Shown: positions 23,026-32,412, numbered from the stretch's first letter. The stretch is 64,000 bases of DNA from Roseomonas sp. HF4 (GCF_005222755.1 NZ_STGD01000006.1:186001-250000); one strand, 5' to 3'. The notes: generated by a model not told the origin, from the letters alone. Program-made: numbers and translations.

Positions 23026-24691
23026 CGGCGCCGGCCGGCGGGCGCGGCCGGCGCGGCGGCCCCTGCACCGGCTGCATCGGCTCGACGCGGATATGCGCGT
23101 CGTCGCCCTCCGCGCGGCGGGCGGCGGCTGCGAAGCGCGCGGCGGCATAGGGCGCCACCTCGAACTGCGTCTCCCGCCCCAGGATGCGGATGCGGCCGAT
23201 CTCCTGCCGCGTCACGTGGCCGCGACGGCAGAGGAACGGCAGCAGCCATTTCGGGTCGGCGCGGCCGTCGCGCCCGACATCGACGCGGAACCAGATGCCC
23301 TCCTGCGCGCCGCCCTGCGGGACGGGCGCGTCGCGCGCCGGGCGGGGGGCCGGGCGCTCGGAGATCTCGGCCAGTTCCTCGGGTGCCGGCAGGGGTGCGC
23401 GCAGCACGCGCACCAGCGCGGCCGCCAGCGCCTCGGCGCCACGGGCAGCGAGCGCCGGCTCGGCCAGAAGGCTGCGCGCGACGGCGAGGTCCTCCTCCGC
23501 CGGCTCCTCGGCCGCGAGCGCCAGCACCTGCGCGGCCAGCCGCTCGGCGTCGCGCGCGCGGATCGCCTCGGCCGAGGGCGCGGGGCCGAGGCTCGCCTTC
23601 ACCCGCGCGCCGGCCACCAGCCGCTCGGCGATGCGGCGGCGGGTGTGGGGGACCAGCAGCACGGACACGCCCTTGCGCCCGGCGCGGCCCGTGCGGCCGC
23701 TCCGGTGCAGCAGCGTCTCGGGGTCGCGCGGCAATTCGGCGTGGATGACGAGGCCGAGGTCGGGCAGGTCGATGCCGCGCGCGGCGACATCGGTCGCGAC
23801 GCACACCCGTGCGCGCCCGTCGCGCAGCGCCTGCAGCGCGCGCAGCCGCTCGGCCTGGGACAATTCGCCCGACAGCGCGACGGTCGAGAAGCCGCGCTCG
23901 GCCAGGTTGCCGTGCAGCCGCGCCACGGCCGCGCGAGTCGCGCAGAACACCATGGCGATGCGCGGGTCTTCCAGCCGCAGCACGTTGACGACGGCGCGCT
24001 CGATCTCGTGCGGCGCGACCATCAGCGCGCGGTACTCGATGTCGCCATGCGGCTCCCGCTCGCCGCCCACCTCGAGGCGCAGAGCGTCGCGCTGGTAGCC
24101 CTTGGCGAGGGCTGCGATGGCGCGCGGCACGGTGGCCGAGAACATCAGCGTGCGCCGGCCCTCGGGCGTTTCCTCGAGGATCGCCTCGAGCTCCTCCTTG
24201 AAGCCGAGGTCGAGCATCTCGTCCGCCTCGTCCAGCACGACGGCGCGGAGGCTGCCGGGGGCGAGGTTGCCGCGTTCCAGGTGGTCGCGCAGCCGCCCGG
24301 GCGTGCCGACGACGAGATGCGCGCCCTGCGCCAGCATCCGCCGCTCCGCCACCGGGTCCATGCCGCCGACGCAGGAGACGACGCGCCCGCCCGCCGGCGC
24401 ATAGAGCCAGGCGAGCTCCGCCTTGACCTGCAGCGCGAGCTCACGGGTCGGCGCCACGACGAGCGCGAGCGGCGCGCCGGCCTGGGGCAGGCGCGGCGCG
24501 GTGCCGATCAGCTCCGGCGCCAGCGACAGCCCGTAGGCCACGGTCTTGCCGGACCCGGTCTGGGCCGAGACCAGCAGGTCGCGGCCCGCGGCCTCGGGGG
24601 CCAGGACGGCGGCCTGGACGGGGGTGGGCGCGGCATAGCCGCGCGCGGCGAGGGCGTCGCGGAGCGGCGCGGGGAGATCGTCGAAGGACAT
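23006..24691 (-). CDS. DEAD-box ATP-dependent RNA helicase with DbpA-type C-terminal domain
   Basis: 561 residues. RecA domain 1: the Q-motif region PTPVQAAVL, Walker A SAQTGSGKT, PTRELALQV, DEAD box VLDEADEMLDLG and SAT. RecA domain 2: VFCATRAAVARLH, ATDVAARGIDLP and HRSGRTGRAGRKG. Near residue 470 is an RRM-like domain of DbpA type (IWFRVDVGRDGRADPKWLLP, then ITRQEIGRIRI-like strand), which in DbpA binds hairpin 92 of 23S rRNA. The tail is Arg/Pro-rich. The start MSFDDLPAPL at 24691 is the usual CsdA/DbpA-like opening. The role in ribosome assembly is inferred. The 3' end overlaps folC convergently by 20 bases. Confidence 0.92.
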   Translation of the reverse strand: MSFDDLPAPLRDALAARGYAAPTPVQAAVLAPEAAGRDLLVSAQTGSGKTVAYGLSLAPELIGTAPRLPQAGAPLALVVAPTRELALQVKAELAWLYAPAGGRVVSCVGGMDPVAERRMLAQGAHLVVGTPGRLRDHLERGNLAPGSLRAVVLDEADEMLDLGFKEELEAILEETPEGRRTLMFSATVPRAIAALAKGYQRDALRLEVGGEREPHGDIEYRALMVAPHEIERAVVNVLRLEDPRIAMVFCATRAAVARLHGNLAERGFSTVALSGELSQAERLRALQALRDGRARVCVATDVAARGIDLPDLGLVIHAELPRDPETLLHRSGRTGRAGRKGVSVLLVPHTRRRIAERLVAGARVKASLGPAPSAEAIRARDAERLAAQVLALAAEEPAEEDLAVARSLLAEPALAARGAEALAAALVRVLRAPLPAPEELAEISERPAPRPARDAPVPQGGAQEGIWFRVDVGRDGRADPKWLLPFLCRRGHVTRQEIGRIRILGRETQFEVAPYAAARFAAAARRAEGDDAHIRVEPMQPVQGPPRRPRPPAGAATRRRP

Positions 24692-24943
24692 GAGGGGAGC
24701 AGAGGTCGGCCCATGCGCGGCCGCGGTCAAGCGCGGACTGCGCGGGGCTGCCGTGCGGGGCGCGGACGGCGCGGCCTCGGGGGGCCTCGCGCGGCCCGGC
24801 CGCGGCATGGGGGCGCGGCGCGCGGCTTCCATCGCGGTCCGGGCTGGTGGCGTGGCCCTCCGAGGCCATATCCTGCCGGCCATGATCTCCTCGTCGAGGC
24901 GCTCGGTGGCCGGGGGCGCGCCCTCTCCCCCGGCCTGCCGCCC

Positions 24944-26581
24944 ATGACCGTCGCCGCCGGCCCGCCCACCCGCGACGCGGGCAGCGAGAATTTCCCCGTG
25001 GCCTCCCTGCTGCTGGCACCCGCGCTGCGGCCGAAGGTGCTCGGCTTCTACCGCTTCGTGCGCACGGCCGACGACATCGCCGACGCGCCGGACCTCGCGG
25101 CCGAGGAGAAACTCGCGCGGCTCGACGCGCTCGGGCGCGCCCTCGACGACCCCGCCACGGACGAGCCAGCGGCACGGCCGATCCATGACAGCGGCTGCGG
25201 CACGTCGGAAGCGCGGGCCATGCTCGCCGCCTTCCGCCAGGACGCGACGCAGCGCCGCTACGCCGACTGGGCGGCGCTCGAGGCCTATTGCGCGGCCTCG
25301 GCCAATCCGGTCGGGCGGATGCTGGTGCGCCTGCACGGGACGGCGGCGCCGGGCGCCGAGGCGGCGGCGGATGCGCTCTGCACCGCGCTTCAGGTGCTGA
25401 ACCACCTGCAGGACCTGGGGCCGGACCGCGCGAACCTCGACCGCATCTACCTGCCGGTATCCTGGATGGCGCTGGCGGGCGGGGAGGAGGCCTTCTTCGA
25501 ACCCGCCAATGCCGCGCCCCGCCGCGCCGTGCTCGACGCCGCGCTCGACCGCGTGGAGGAACGGCTGGACGCGGCCGCCGCCCTGCCGCGGCTGGTCGGG
25601 TCGTGGCGGCTGGCGATGGAATCGCGGGTGACGATCGCGCTCGCGCGCCGGCTGCTCGCGCGGCTGCGCGCGGCGGACCCGGTGGCGGGGCGCGTGGCGC
25701 TCCGCAGGCCGGACTTCGCCCGCGCCTTCGCAGCCAGCCCCTTCGCCGGACCGTCCGATGCCGCGCTGGTCCGCGCGCGCGTCGCGGCCGCCGGGTCCTC
25801 CTTCGCGAAGGGCATGTCGGCGTTGCGGGGCGACCGCCGCCGCGCGCTCTGGGCCGTCTATGCCTTCTGCCGCGCGGTGGACGACATCGCCGACGGCGCC
25901 ATGCCCGAGGCCGAGAAGCGCCGGTTCCTGGCCGACTGGCGCGCGAAGCTGGAGCGCCCCGACTGCGCGCTGTCCCGCGAACTGGCCCGCGCACGCGACC
26001 GCTACGCGCTGCCCGCCGAGGAATGCGAGGCGATGATCGCCGGCATGGAAACCGATGCGGCGCCGCGGCTGCGCATCGCGGACGCCGCCGCGCTCGACCA
26101 GTACTGCCGGCGCGTGGCCGGCAGCGTGGGCGCCATGGCCGTGCGCATCTTCGGCGCGCCGGAGGCGGCCGGCTTCGGCCTGGCGCTCGGCCGCACGCTG
26201 CAACTGGTGAACATCCTGCGCGACATGGACGAGGACGCGACGCGCGACCGCGTCTACCTGCCGCTCGACCTGCTGGCCGCGCAGGGAGTCGCCGACGGCG
26301 ACGCCGCGCGCATGATGGCGGCGCCGGGCACGGCCGCCGCGGCGCAGGCGCTGGCCGCCGAGGCCGCTGCCGGCTTCGCCCGCGCCGAGGAGGAACTCCG
26401 CGCCTTCGACACGCCCGCGCTGCTGCCCGCCCGCATCATGATGTGGGGCTACCGGCGCATCTTCGACCGGCTGGTGGCGCGCGGGTTCGGCCCGCCGCGC
26501 GCCCGGCCGCGCCTGACGGCCGGCGAGAAGGCGCGCATGGCCGCCTATGCGCTCCGCCTCGCCCCCGTGGCGGCGCGATGA
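24944..26581 (+). CDS. hpnCD: Fused HpnC-HpnD: presqualene diphosphate synthase plus hydroxysqualene synthase
   Basis: 545 residues encoding two squalene/phytoene-synthase-like domains in one frame. Residues 1-265 are HpnC-like: SENFPVASLLLAPALRP, DDIAD at 43-47, and a second Asp-rich NHLQDLGPD at 153-161. Residues 275-545 are HpnD-like: GSSFAKGM near 284, DDIAD at 313-317, and NILRDMDED at 423-431. In most bacteria these are separate adjacent genes: HpnD condenses two farnesyl diphosphates to presqualene diphosphate and HpnC converts it to hydroxysqualene. Both sites look complete, so the fusion should do both steps. The junction is an unbroken linker (RPDFARAF to VRARVAAAG). The next gene, hpnE, overlaps by four bases. 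Confidence 0.92.
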   Translation: MTVAAGPPTRDAGSENFPVASLLLAPALRPKVLGFYRFVRTADDIADAPDLAAEEKLARLDALGRALDDPATDEPAARPIHDSGCGTSEARAMLAAFRQDATQRRYADWAALEAYCAASANPVGRMLVRLHGTAAPGAEAAADALCTALQVLNHLQDLGPDRANLDRIYLPVSWMALAGGEEAFFEPANAAPRRAVLDAALDRVEERLDAAAALPRLVGSWRLAMESRVTIALARRLLARLRAADPVAGRVALRRPDFARAFAASPFAGPSDAALVRARVAAAGSSFAKGMSALRGDRRRALWAVYAFCRAVDDIADGAMPEAEKRRFLADWRAKLERPDCALSRELARARDRYALPAEECEAMIAGMETDAAPRLRIADAAALDQYCRRVAGSVGAMAVRIFGAPEAAGFGLALGRTLQLVNILRDMDEDATRDRVYLPLDLLAAQGVADGDAARMMAAPGTAAAAQALAAEAAAGFARAEEELRAFDTPALLPARIMMWGYRRIFDRLVARGFGPPRARPRLTAGEKARMAAYALRLAPVAAR

Positions 26582-27867
26582 GCATGGCGGGCCCGACCGG
26601 TCCCTGCCCCTTCGGGCCGCAGGGCAGCCGCGCCGTGCATGTCGTCGGCGCCGGCGTCGCCGGGCTGGTGGCGGCGCTGGCGCTGGCGCGCGCCGGCGCC
26701 GCGGTCACGCTGCACGAGGCCGCGCCATCCGCCGGCGGGCGCTGCCGCGCGCTGCCCGACGGCACCGACAACGGCACCCACGCGCTGATGGGCGCGAACC
26801 ACGCCGCGCTGCGCTTCCTCGACGCCATCGGCGCACGCGCGGGCTGGATCGAGCCCGAGCCCGCGGGCCTGCCCGTGCTCGACCTGGCGGATGGCGCGGC
26901 GCGGCGCATCGCGGCCTCCCCCCTCGCCTGGCGGGACCCGGCGCTGCGCCCGCCGGGGCTCACCGCGGGCGGGCTCGTGGCACTTCTCCGAATGGCGCTG
27001 CCGCTGACCGACCGACCGGTGGCCGAGGCGCTGGCGAAACACCCGGCTCTGCTGCGCGGCTTCGTGGAGCCGCTCACCGTCGCCGCGCTGAACACGCCGG
27101 CGACGGAGGCCTCCTCCGCCCGGCTCGGCCAGGTGCTGCGGCGGATCGGCGGCAGCGGCGCGGCGCGGCTGCTGGTGGCGCGGGACGGGCTCGGCCCGGA
27201 CCTCGTCGCGCCGGCGCTGGCCGCGCTGCACGCGGCGGGCGCCACGGTGCGGTTCGGCCGCCGCCTGCGCGCCATGACCACCGCCGAGGGCCGCGCCACC
27301 GCGCTCCATCTGAACGAGGAAACGCTGTCGCTCGCCGAGGGCGACGCCGTCATCCTTGCCCTGCCGCCCTGGGAGACGGCGCGGCTCATCCCCGGCCTCA
27401 AGGTCCCGGAGCGCCACGCGCCCATCCTGAACCTGCATTTCGCGCATCCCGGGGACGGGCCTGTGCGCTTCCTCGGCCTCGTCGGCGGCCTCGCGCAATG
27501 GGTGCTGGTGCGGCCCTCGGGCGTGTCGGTCACGGTCAGCGCCGCGGATGCCGAGACCGAGGAAACGGCCGAGGCGCTGGCGCCCCGCGCCTGGGCCGAA
27601 ATCCGCCGCGCGGCGGCCGCCTTCGGCCTGCCCGGCCCCTGGCCGGACGCGCCGCCGCCCTGCCGCGCGGTCAAGGAACGCCGCGCCACGCCGCGCCACG
27701 GCGTCGGCATCCCGCCGCACGCGCCGCGCCGACCGATGCGCAACATGGCGCTCGCCGGCGACTGGACCTGGCCCGGCCTGCCCGCGACGATCGAGGCCGC
27801 CGCGCGGTCGGGGGAAGCCGCGGCACGCGCCATCCTGCCGCTGCTGCCGCGCAAGGCGGCGGCGTGA
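26578..27867 (+). CDS. hpnE: Hydroxysqualene dehydroxylase HpnE
   Basis: 429 residues. FAD amine-oxidase-fold enzyme that reduces hydroxysqualene to squalene, completing the three-step HpnCDE route to squalene for hopanoids. The N-terminal dinucleotide motif is VVGAGVAGLVAALALARAGA followed by the GGRCR glycine-arginine contact; DGTDNGTHALMGANHAALRF is typical of HpnE. The C-terminal AGDWTWPGLPATIEAAARSG is the conserved FAD-closing motif. The ATG overlaps the stop of the fused hpnCD gene, so the pathway is translationally coupled. No squalene-hopene cyclase (shc) is in the window. Confidence 0.93.
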   Translation: MSMAGPTGPCPFGPQGSRAVHVVGAGVAGLVAALALARAGAAVTLHEAAPSAGGRCRALPDGTDNGTHALMGANHAALRFLDAIGARAGWIEPEPAGLPVLDLADGAARRIAASPLAWRDPALRPPGLTAGGLVALLRMALPLTDRPVAEALAKHPALLRGFVEPLTVAALNTPATEASSARLGQVLRRIGGSGAARLLVARDGLGPDLVAPALAALHAAGATVRFGRRLRAMTTAEGRATALHLNEETLSLAEGDAVILALPPWETARLIPGLKVPERHAPILNLHFAHPGDGPVRFLGLVGGLAQWVLVRPSGVSVTVSAADAETEETAEALAPRAWAEIRRAAAAFGLPGPWPDAPPPCRAVKERRATPRHGVGIPPHAPRRPMRNMALAGDWTWPGLPATIEAAARSGEAAARAILPLLPRKAAA

Positions 27868-27895
27868 TGCGGGTGCGGCAGGACGGTGGGGAAAA

Positions 27896-28028
27896 GACAG
27901 GGGGAGAAGAGAACTTCTCCCCCCGCCCCCCCTCAACCTTCGTCGTCGTTTGGCGCCCCACCTTCCAGGACGGGCTCCAGGTGCCAAACAAGGGAGGGGG
28001 AGCGGGGGAGGTTCTCCTCCCCCGCCGC
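27896..28028 (+). repeat. Dispersed repeat A, copy 2
   Basis: About 30 bases after the hpnE stop. It begins with the GGGGGAGAAGAGAACTTCTC hairpin, continues through AACCTTCG and TTTGGCGCCCCACC, then CCAGGTGCCAAACAAGGGAG, and ends with GGGGGAGGTTCTCCTCCCCC (8-bp stem, four-base loop). Full-length form. Confidence 0.85.
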
Positions 28029-28107
28029 TTCGCCATCCGGCCCGCGCCGGAGCCAGCGCCACCCCCCGAGCAACGCCAAGGGCAGCGCGCCGCATGAGAC
28101 CCCGCCG

Positions 28108-29451
28108 ATGACCCCCGCATCCGCCGCCCTGGCCGCGCTGCGCGCCGCCGAGGCGCATGACGGCGCCCCGGACGCAGCTCGCCGCCGCGACCTGCTCGCG
28201 CGGCTGGCCGCCGAGGTGAAGCGCCGCGCCGAGGACATCGCCACCGCCGCCGCCGCCGATTTCGGCGCGCGCGACCGGATCGAGACGCTGCTCGCCGATG
28301 CCGTGCTCGTGGCGGATTTCGCGCTGCATGCGCGGCGGCACCTGCGGGCCTGGATGCGGCCCCGCCGCGTCGGCGTGCCCTTTCCCTTCTGGCCGGCCCG
28401 CGCGCGGGTCGAGCCGGTACCGAAGGGTGTCATCGGCATCATGGCGCCCTGGAACTACCCGTTCCAGTTGGCGCTCTCCCCGGCAGTGGACGCGATCGCG
28501 GCGGGCAACCGCATCGCGGTGAAGCCGTCCGAGCACGCGCCGCGCTCGGCGGCGCTGATCGGCGAGATCCTGCACGCCGCGCTGGGCCCCGACATGGCGC
28601 GCTGCGTCACGGGGGATGCGGCGGTCGCCGCCGATTTCGCGGCGCAGCCCTGGGACCACCTCGTCTTCACCGGCGGCACCGCGACCGGGCGGCGCGTGGC
28701 GCAGGCGGCGGCGGCGAACCTCGTGCCGGTCACGCTGGAACTGGGCGGCAAGTGCCCGGTGGTGGTGCTGCCCGGCGCCGACCTGGCGCGGACGGCGCGC
28801 GAGATCCTGGTCGGCAAGGCGCTGAACGCCGGCCAGACCTGCGTCGCGCCCGACACCGTGCTGCTGGTCGGCCACGCGCCGGCCGCCTTCGAGGCCGCGT
28901 GCCGCGCCGCCTGCATCGCGCTGCCCGGCACCGCGCTGCTGAACGAAGCACAGGAGGCTCGGCTCGATGGGCTGGCGGCGGGTGCGACGCTCGTGCCGCT
29001 CGGCGCCGACGGTCCGGGGCGGCAGCGCGCGATCGCACTCGCCACCGTGGACGACGACGCGCCGCTCGCGCAGGAGGAGGTCTTCGGCCCGATCCTGCCC
29101 ATCCGCCCCTGCGCCGACCTGGCCGAGGCGATCGCCTGGATCGCCGCGCGCCCGAGCCCGCTGGCCATCTACCTGTTCGGCGCCACGTCGGCCGAGGAGG
29201 CGGCGGTCGCGGCCGGCACGCGCTCCGGCGCCATCGTCGCCGGGCGCTGCATCGAGCATGTCGGCTTCTCCGCCTTGCCCTTCGGCGGCGTCGGCGCGTC
29301 GGGTCACGGAAGGTTGCATGGGGAGGAGGGATTCCGGTCCTTCTCGACGTTGCGCGCGCGCGTCCGCCACGCCAGTTTTTCGCTCGCCCGGATGTTCGAT
29401 CCTCCGCGTAGAAAATTGGCGGAGATCATCGCGCGACAGTTGGTGCGTTGA
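28108..29451 (+). CDS. Aldehyde dehydrogenase (coniferyl-aldehyde-dehydrogenase-like)
   Basis: 447 residues, on the short side for the ALDH superfamily, as in class 3 and coniferyl aldehyde dehydrogenases. Motifs: IMAPWNYPFQLALSPAVDAI (cofactor floor), KPSEHAPRSA, FTGGTATGR, catalytic Glu in LELGGKCPVVV, and catalytic Cys in NAGQTCVAPD. Also EEVFGPILPI and PFGGVGASGHGRLHG. The C-terminal SLARMFDPPRRKLAEII suggests an amphipathic membrane-binding tail. It lies 240 bases after hpnE across a copy of repeat A, so co-transcription is uncertain. Natural substrate unknown; medium- to long-chain or aromatic aldehydes are likely from the family. Confidence 0.92.
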   Translation: MTPASAALAALRAAEAHDGAPDAARRRDLLARLAAEVKRRAEDIATAAAADFGARDRIETLLADAVLVADFALHARRHLRAWMRPRRVGVPFPFWPARARVEPVPKGVIGIMAPWNYPFQLALSPAVDAIAAGNRIAVKPSEHAPRSAALIGEILHAALGPDMARCVTGDAAVAADFAAQPWDHLVFTGGTATGRRVAQAAAANLVPVTLELGGKCPVVVLPGADLARTAREILVGKALNAGQTCVAPDTVLLVGHAPAAFEAACRAACIALPGTALLNEAQEARLDGLAAGATLVPLGADGPGRQRAIALATVDDDAPLAQEEVFGPILPIRPCADLAEAIAWIAARPSPLAIYLFGATSAEEAAVAAGTRSGAIVAGRCIEHVGFSALPFGGVGASGHGRLHGEEGFRSFSTLRARVRHASFSLARMFDPPRRKLAEIIARQLVR

Positions 29452-29474
29452 CAGAAGCGGGGTAGATTCCCGGC

Positions 29475-30080
29475 ATGGTTGTGCCCACCCCCGCGCTGTC
29501 GCCCATCGAGACGCCTCGGCTGCGGCTGCGCTGCGCGGAGCCGCAGGACGCCCCCGCGCTCTCGGCGCTGATGAGCGAGGCCGTGAGCCGCCGACTCGCC
29601 TCCTGGCCCGTGCCCTACACGCCGCCCATGGCGCTCGACCGCATCGCCGGGGTGCGCATGGCCGCAGCCGAGCGCCGGTCCCTGCCGCTGGTGATCGAGC
29701 GCCGCGCCGATGGCGCGGTGACGGGCTGGATCAGCGTCTCCCGCGCGCCGGGGGAGGGCTCGACGGCGCTGCTCACCTACTGGCTGGGCGAGGCCTTCCA
29801 GGGCCAGGGGCTGATGCGCGAGGCCGCGCCGGCCGCACTTTCCGAGGCCTTCCGCCTGATGGATGTCGCGCGGGTGCGCGCGGCGGTGCAGCCGGACAAC
29901 GCGCCCTCGCTCGCGGTGGTGCGGCTGCTCGGCATGGCGCCGCTCGGCGAAGGGCGCATCTGGTGCCCGGCCCGCGGGCGGGACGAAGCGTGCCTGTGGT
30001 TCGAGACGCTGCGCGGCGAGGCGGCGGCCGCGCGGCCCGAGGCCGCCAGCGACCTGCCAGGCGCCGCGGCGATGACCTGA
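29475..30080 (+). CDS. GNAT family N-acetyltransferase (RimJ/RimL type)
   Basis: 201 residues. Typical of RimJ/RimL-like acetyltransferases: ETPRLRLRCAEPQDAPALSA at the start, VTGWISVSR, LLTYWLGEAFQGQGLMREA (the acetyl-CoA pyrophosphate-binding loop, here QGQG-L-M), then VRAAVQPDNAPSLAVVRLLG. The C-terminal 30 residues are Ala-rich and poorly conserved. It starts 23 bases after the aldehyde dehydrogenase. Acceptor (protein N-terminus, amino acid or small amine) unknown. Confidence 0.88.
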   Translation: MVVPTPALSPIETPRLRLRCAEPQDAPALSALMSEAVSRRLASWPVPYTPPMALDRIAGVRMAAAERRSLPLVIERRADGAVTGWISVSRAPGEGSTALLTYWLGEAFQGQGLMREAAPAALSEAFRLMDVARVRAAVQPDNAPSLAVVRLLGMAPLGEGRIWCPARGRDEACLWFETLRGEAAAARPEAASDLPGAAAMT

Positions 30081-30095
30081 GGGCCGGAGGCGGCC

Positions 30096-30977
30096 ATGAG
30101 CGGCCAGGACGCGGCGGCGCTGCGCGCGGCGCTGGCCCCCGCCTTCCGCCAGGTGCCGGCCGCCGCGGCACGCCACCTCTGGTCCTGCGACGACGAGACC
30201 TTCGCCCGCACCGCAAGGCCCGAGCCCGGCTGGTGGGGCCGGCAGCCCGGCGGCTATTTCGGCGCCGCCTACGAGGCCATCGCCGCCCGCTTCCCGGGCG
30301 CAGACGGCGCCGCGGAGGGCGAGCGCACGCGGCGCGAGGTCGAAGCGGTGCTGCGCATCGCCGCCGCGCAGTTCGGCGACCGCCGCCCGCGCATCCTCGA
30401 TGTGCCCTGCGGCGGCGGGCGTCATGCGCGCGCTCTCGCGGCGCGCGGGTTCGAGGTGGTGGGGCTCGACCTGCAGGAAGGCCCGCTCGCCATGCTTCGG
30501 CCGCTTCCCTGCGCGGTGGCGGACATGCGCCGCATGCCGGTCGCATCGGGCAGCTTCGACCTCGTGCTGAACCTCTGGAACTCGCTCGGCTACTTCCTGG
30601 AGGAGGCGGAGGACCTCGCCGCATTGCGCGAGTTCCGCCGCGTGCTGCGGCCGGGCGGCCTCGCGGTCGTGCAGTCCGATCTCGATGCGCCGGCCGTGGC
30701 CGAAGGGCGCTGGCGGCAGCACATGAAGGTGCCACTCGGCGACGGCGTGCTGTTCCTGGTGCGCCAGGTGCCGGTGGCGGCGGGCGGGCTCGCCTGCCTG
30801 TCCTGGGTGGTCTTCCCCGGCGAGGATCCCTGGCAGGGCCCGGCCTATTTCCTGCGGCTGCGCGACGACGAGGGCTGGCGGCGCCTCGCCGCCGCGGCGG
30901 GCTTCCGCGAGGCCGGCATCGCGCGGAGCGCGCCCGGCGCCGTGCCGCACCAGGCGATCGTGCAGCTGGTCGCCTGA
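30096..30977 (+). CDS. Class I SAM-dependent methyltransferase
   Basis: 293 residues. The Rossmann core begins at about residue 93 with RILDVPCGGGRHARALAARG (motif I), then VVGLDLQEGPL, AVADMRRMPVASGSFDLVLN (motifs II-III) and LREFRRVLRPGGLAVVQSDL. About 90 N-terminal residues before the core (CDDETFARTARPEPGWWGRQ) are specific to this subgroup. It begins 15 bases after the GNAT gene. Small-molecule target likely; no stronger statement possible. Confidence 0.88.
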   Translation: MSGQDAAALRAALAPAFRQVPAAAARHLWSCDDETFARTARPEPGWWGRQPGGYFGAAYEAIAARFPGADGAAEGERTRREVEAVLRIAAAQFGDRRPRILDVPCGGGRHARALAARGFEVVGLDLQEGPLAMLRPLPCAVADMRRMPVASGSFDLVLNLWNSLGYFLEEAEDLAALREFRRVLRPGGLAVVQSDLDAPAVAEGRWRQHMKVPLGDGVLFLVRQVPVAAGGLACLSWVVFPGEDPWQGPAYFLRLRDDEGWRRLAAAAGFREAGIARSAPGAVPHQAIVQLVA

Positions 30978-31060
30978 TCCTCGACACAGGATTCTCCGGC
31001 CTCGGGGCCGAGTGGCAGCACGGGGATGCCTGCGGAGCCAGGGCGGCCGTATGGCCACCA

Positions 31061-31120
31061 ACCGGCGCCCGAGGGGCACGAAGGTGAAACCTTCCTCCGT
31101 TCGGCACGACCGCCGGGCGC
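31061..31120 (+). repeat. Dispersed repeat B, copy 2
   Basis: CGGCGCCCGAGGGGCACG with a perfect core hairpin GAAGGT-GAA-ACCTTC, followed by TCGGCACGACCGCCGGGCGC. Best-conserved copy of the family also found at 19768 and 44128. It lies between the convergent methyltransferase and thiolase genes. Confidence 0.8.
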
Positions 31121-31212
31121 ACGACGCCCCCCGACGCGGCCCGACCGCGCCGGGTTGCGCAGGGGGGAACGCGATCGTGCGGGCAGCATGTGCCCCGTCG
31201 ACGGAACAGCGC

Positions 31213-31239
31213 CGCGGCGCCGCCCGACGGGGCGCCGCG
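31213..31239 (-). terminator. GC-rich inverted repeat directly after the thiolase stop
   Basis: CGCGGCGCC, a nine-base loop, then GGCGCCGCG, a perfect 9-bp stem abutting the TAG of the thiolase gene. No clear T-run follows, so it may be a weak or Rho-assisted terminator. It also serves the convergent gene side. Confidence 0.5.
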
Positions 31240-32412
31240 CTACCGCTCCAGGCACATGGCGACGCCCATGCCGCCGCCGATGCAGAGCGTCGCCAGCGCC
31301 TTCTTGGCGCCGCGCTTCTGCATCTCGAACAGCAGGGTCGTCAGCACCCGCGCGCCGGAGGCGCCGATCGGGTGGCCGAGCGCGATCGCGCCGCCATTGA
31401 CGTTCACCTTCGACGTATCCCAGCCGAGATCCTTGTTCACCGCCAGCGCCTGCGCGGCGAAGGCCTCGTTCGCCTCGATCAGGTCGAGGTCGTCGATCGT
31501 CCAGCCCGCCTTCTTCAGCGCCTTGCGGCTGGCCGGGATGGGGCCCGTGCCCATGATCGACGGATCGACGCCGGCGGTCGCCCAGGAGACGATGCGCGCC
31601 AGCGGCGTCAGGCCGCGCTTCGCCGCTTCCGCCGCGGTCATCACGACCACCGCCGCGGCGCCGTCGTTGATGCCCGACGCATTGCCCGCGGTGACCGAGC
31701 CGTCCTTGGCAAAGGCCGGGCGCAGCTTGGCCAGGATCTCCATCGAGGTCTCGGGCTTCGGGTATTCGTCGGCGCTGACCACCACGTCGCCCTTGCGGCC
31801 CTTGACCGTGACGGGCGCGATCTCGTCGGCGAAGCGGCCGGACTTCATCGCCTCGCCGGCCTTGCGCTGGCTGTTGAAGGCGAATTCATCCTGCTGTTCG
31901 CGCGTGATCTGGAACTTCTGCGCGACGTTCTCGGCCGTGTTGCCCATGTGGTAGCCGTGGAAGGCGTCCCACAGCCCGTCCTTGATCATGGTATCGACCA
32001 GCGCGAGGTCGCCCATCTTCTGCCCGGCGCGCAGCTGCTGGGCGTGCGGCGCCTGGGTCATGCTCTCCTGGCCGCCGGCGATGACGATGCGCGCATCGCC
32101 GGTCGCGATCTGCTGCGCCGCGAGTGCCACGGCGCGCAGGCCCGAGCCGCAGAGCTGGTTGATGCCGAAGGCGGTATGCTCGACCGGGATGCCGGCATTG
32201 ACCGAGGCCTGGCGGGCCGGGTTCTGGCCGGCGCCGGCCGCCAGGATCTGGCCGAGGATGACCTCGTCCACCTCGCCGCCCTCGATCCCGGCGCGCGCCA
32301 TGGCGGCCTGGATCGCCGCGGTGCCGAGGGCATGGGCGGAGAGCGAGGCGAAGGCGCCGTTGAAGGCGCCGACCGGCGTGCGCGCGGCCGAGGCGATGAC
32401 GATGTCGTCCAT
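31240..32412 (-). CDS. Acetyl-CoA C-acetyltransferase (thiolase)
   Basis: 390 residues, the standard length. Condenses two acetyl-CoA to acetoacetyl-CoA, or the reverse. The acylated Cys lies in [15 protein letters not shown] (residue about 89). The C-terminal catalytic residues are in [19 protein letters not shown] (His) and [10 protein letters not shown] (Cys). NEAFAAQ and [11 protein letters not shown] are thiolase signatures. The start [15 protein letters not shown] at 32412 follows GGGAGAA. Biosynthetic (PhaA-like) rather than degradative use is suggested by the PHA genes 1-3 kb away, but they are not in one operon. Confidence 0.95.
   Translation of the reverse strand: MDDIVIASAARTPVGAFNGAFASLSAHALGTAAIQAAMARAGIEGGEVDEVILGQILAAGAGQNPARQASVNAGIPVEHTAFGINQLCGSGLRAVALAAQQIATGDARIVIAGGQESMTQAPHAQQLRAGQKMGDLALVDTMIKDGLWDAFHGYHMGNTAENVAQKFQITREQQDEFAFNSQRKAGEAMKSGRFADEIAPVTVKGRKGDVVVSADEYPKPETSMEILAKLRPAFAKDGSVTAGNASGINDGAAAVVVMTAAEAAKRGLTPLARIVSWATAGVDPSIMGTGPIPASRKALKKAGWTIDDLDLIEANEAFAAQALAVNKDLGWDTSKVNVNGGAIALGHPIGASGARVLTTLLFEMQKRGAKKALATLCIGGGMGVAMCLER

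Noticed and set aside
23093-24943. An N-terminal extension of more than 600 codons to the hpnCD frame
   Set aside because: The extension is antisense to the DEAD-box helicase; homology to HpnC begins at the Met at 24944.
24692-24943. Possible small gene between the helicase and hpnCD
   Set aside because: The 85-codon plus-strand frame here is Arg/Ala/Gly-rich, lacks an RBS and has no motif; the gap more likely holds the two divergent promoters.
26545-29370. A 941-codon open frame on the minus strand opposite hpnE and the aldehyde dehydrogenase
   Set aside because: Covers two genes with full catalytic motifs on the plus strand; the translated product has no recognisable domain.
31190-31954. 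A 254-codon plus-strand frame within the thiolase region
   Set aside because: Antisense to conserved thiolase catalytic motifs and without any recognisable domain.
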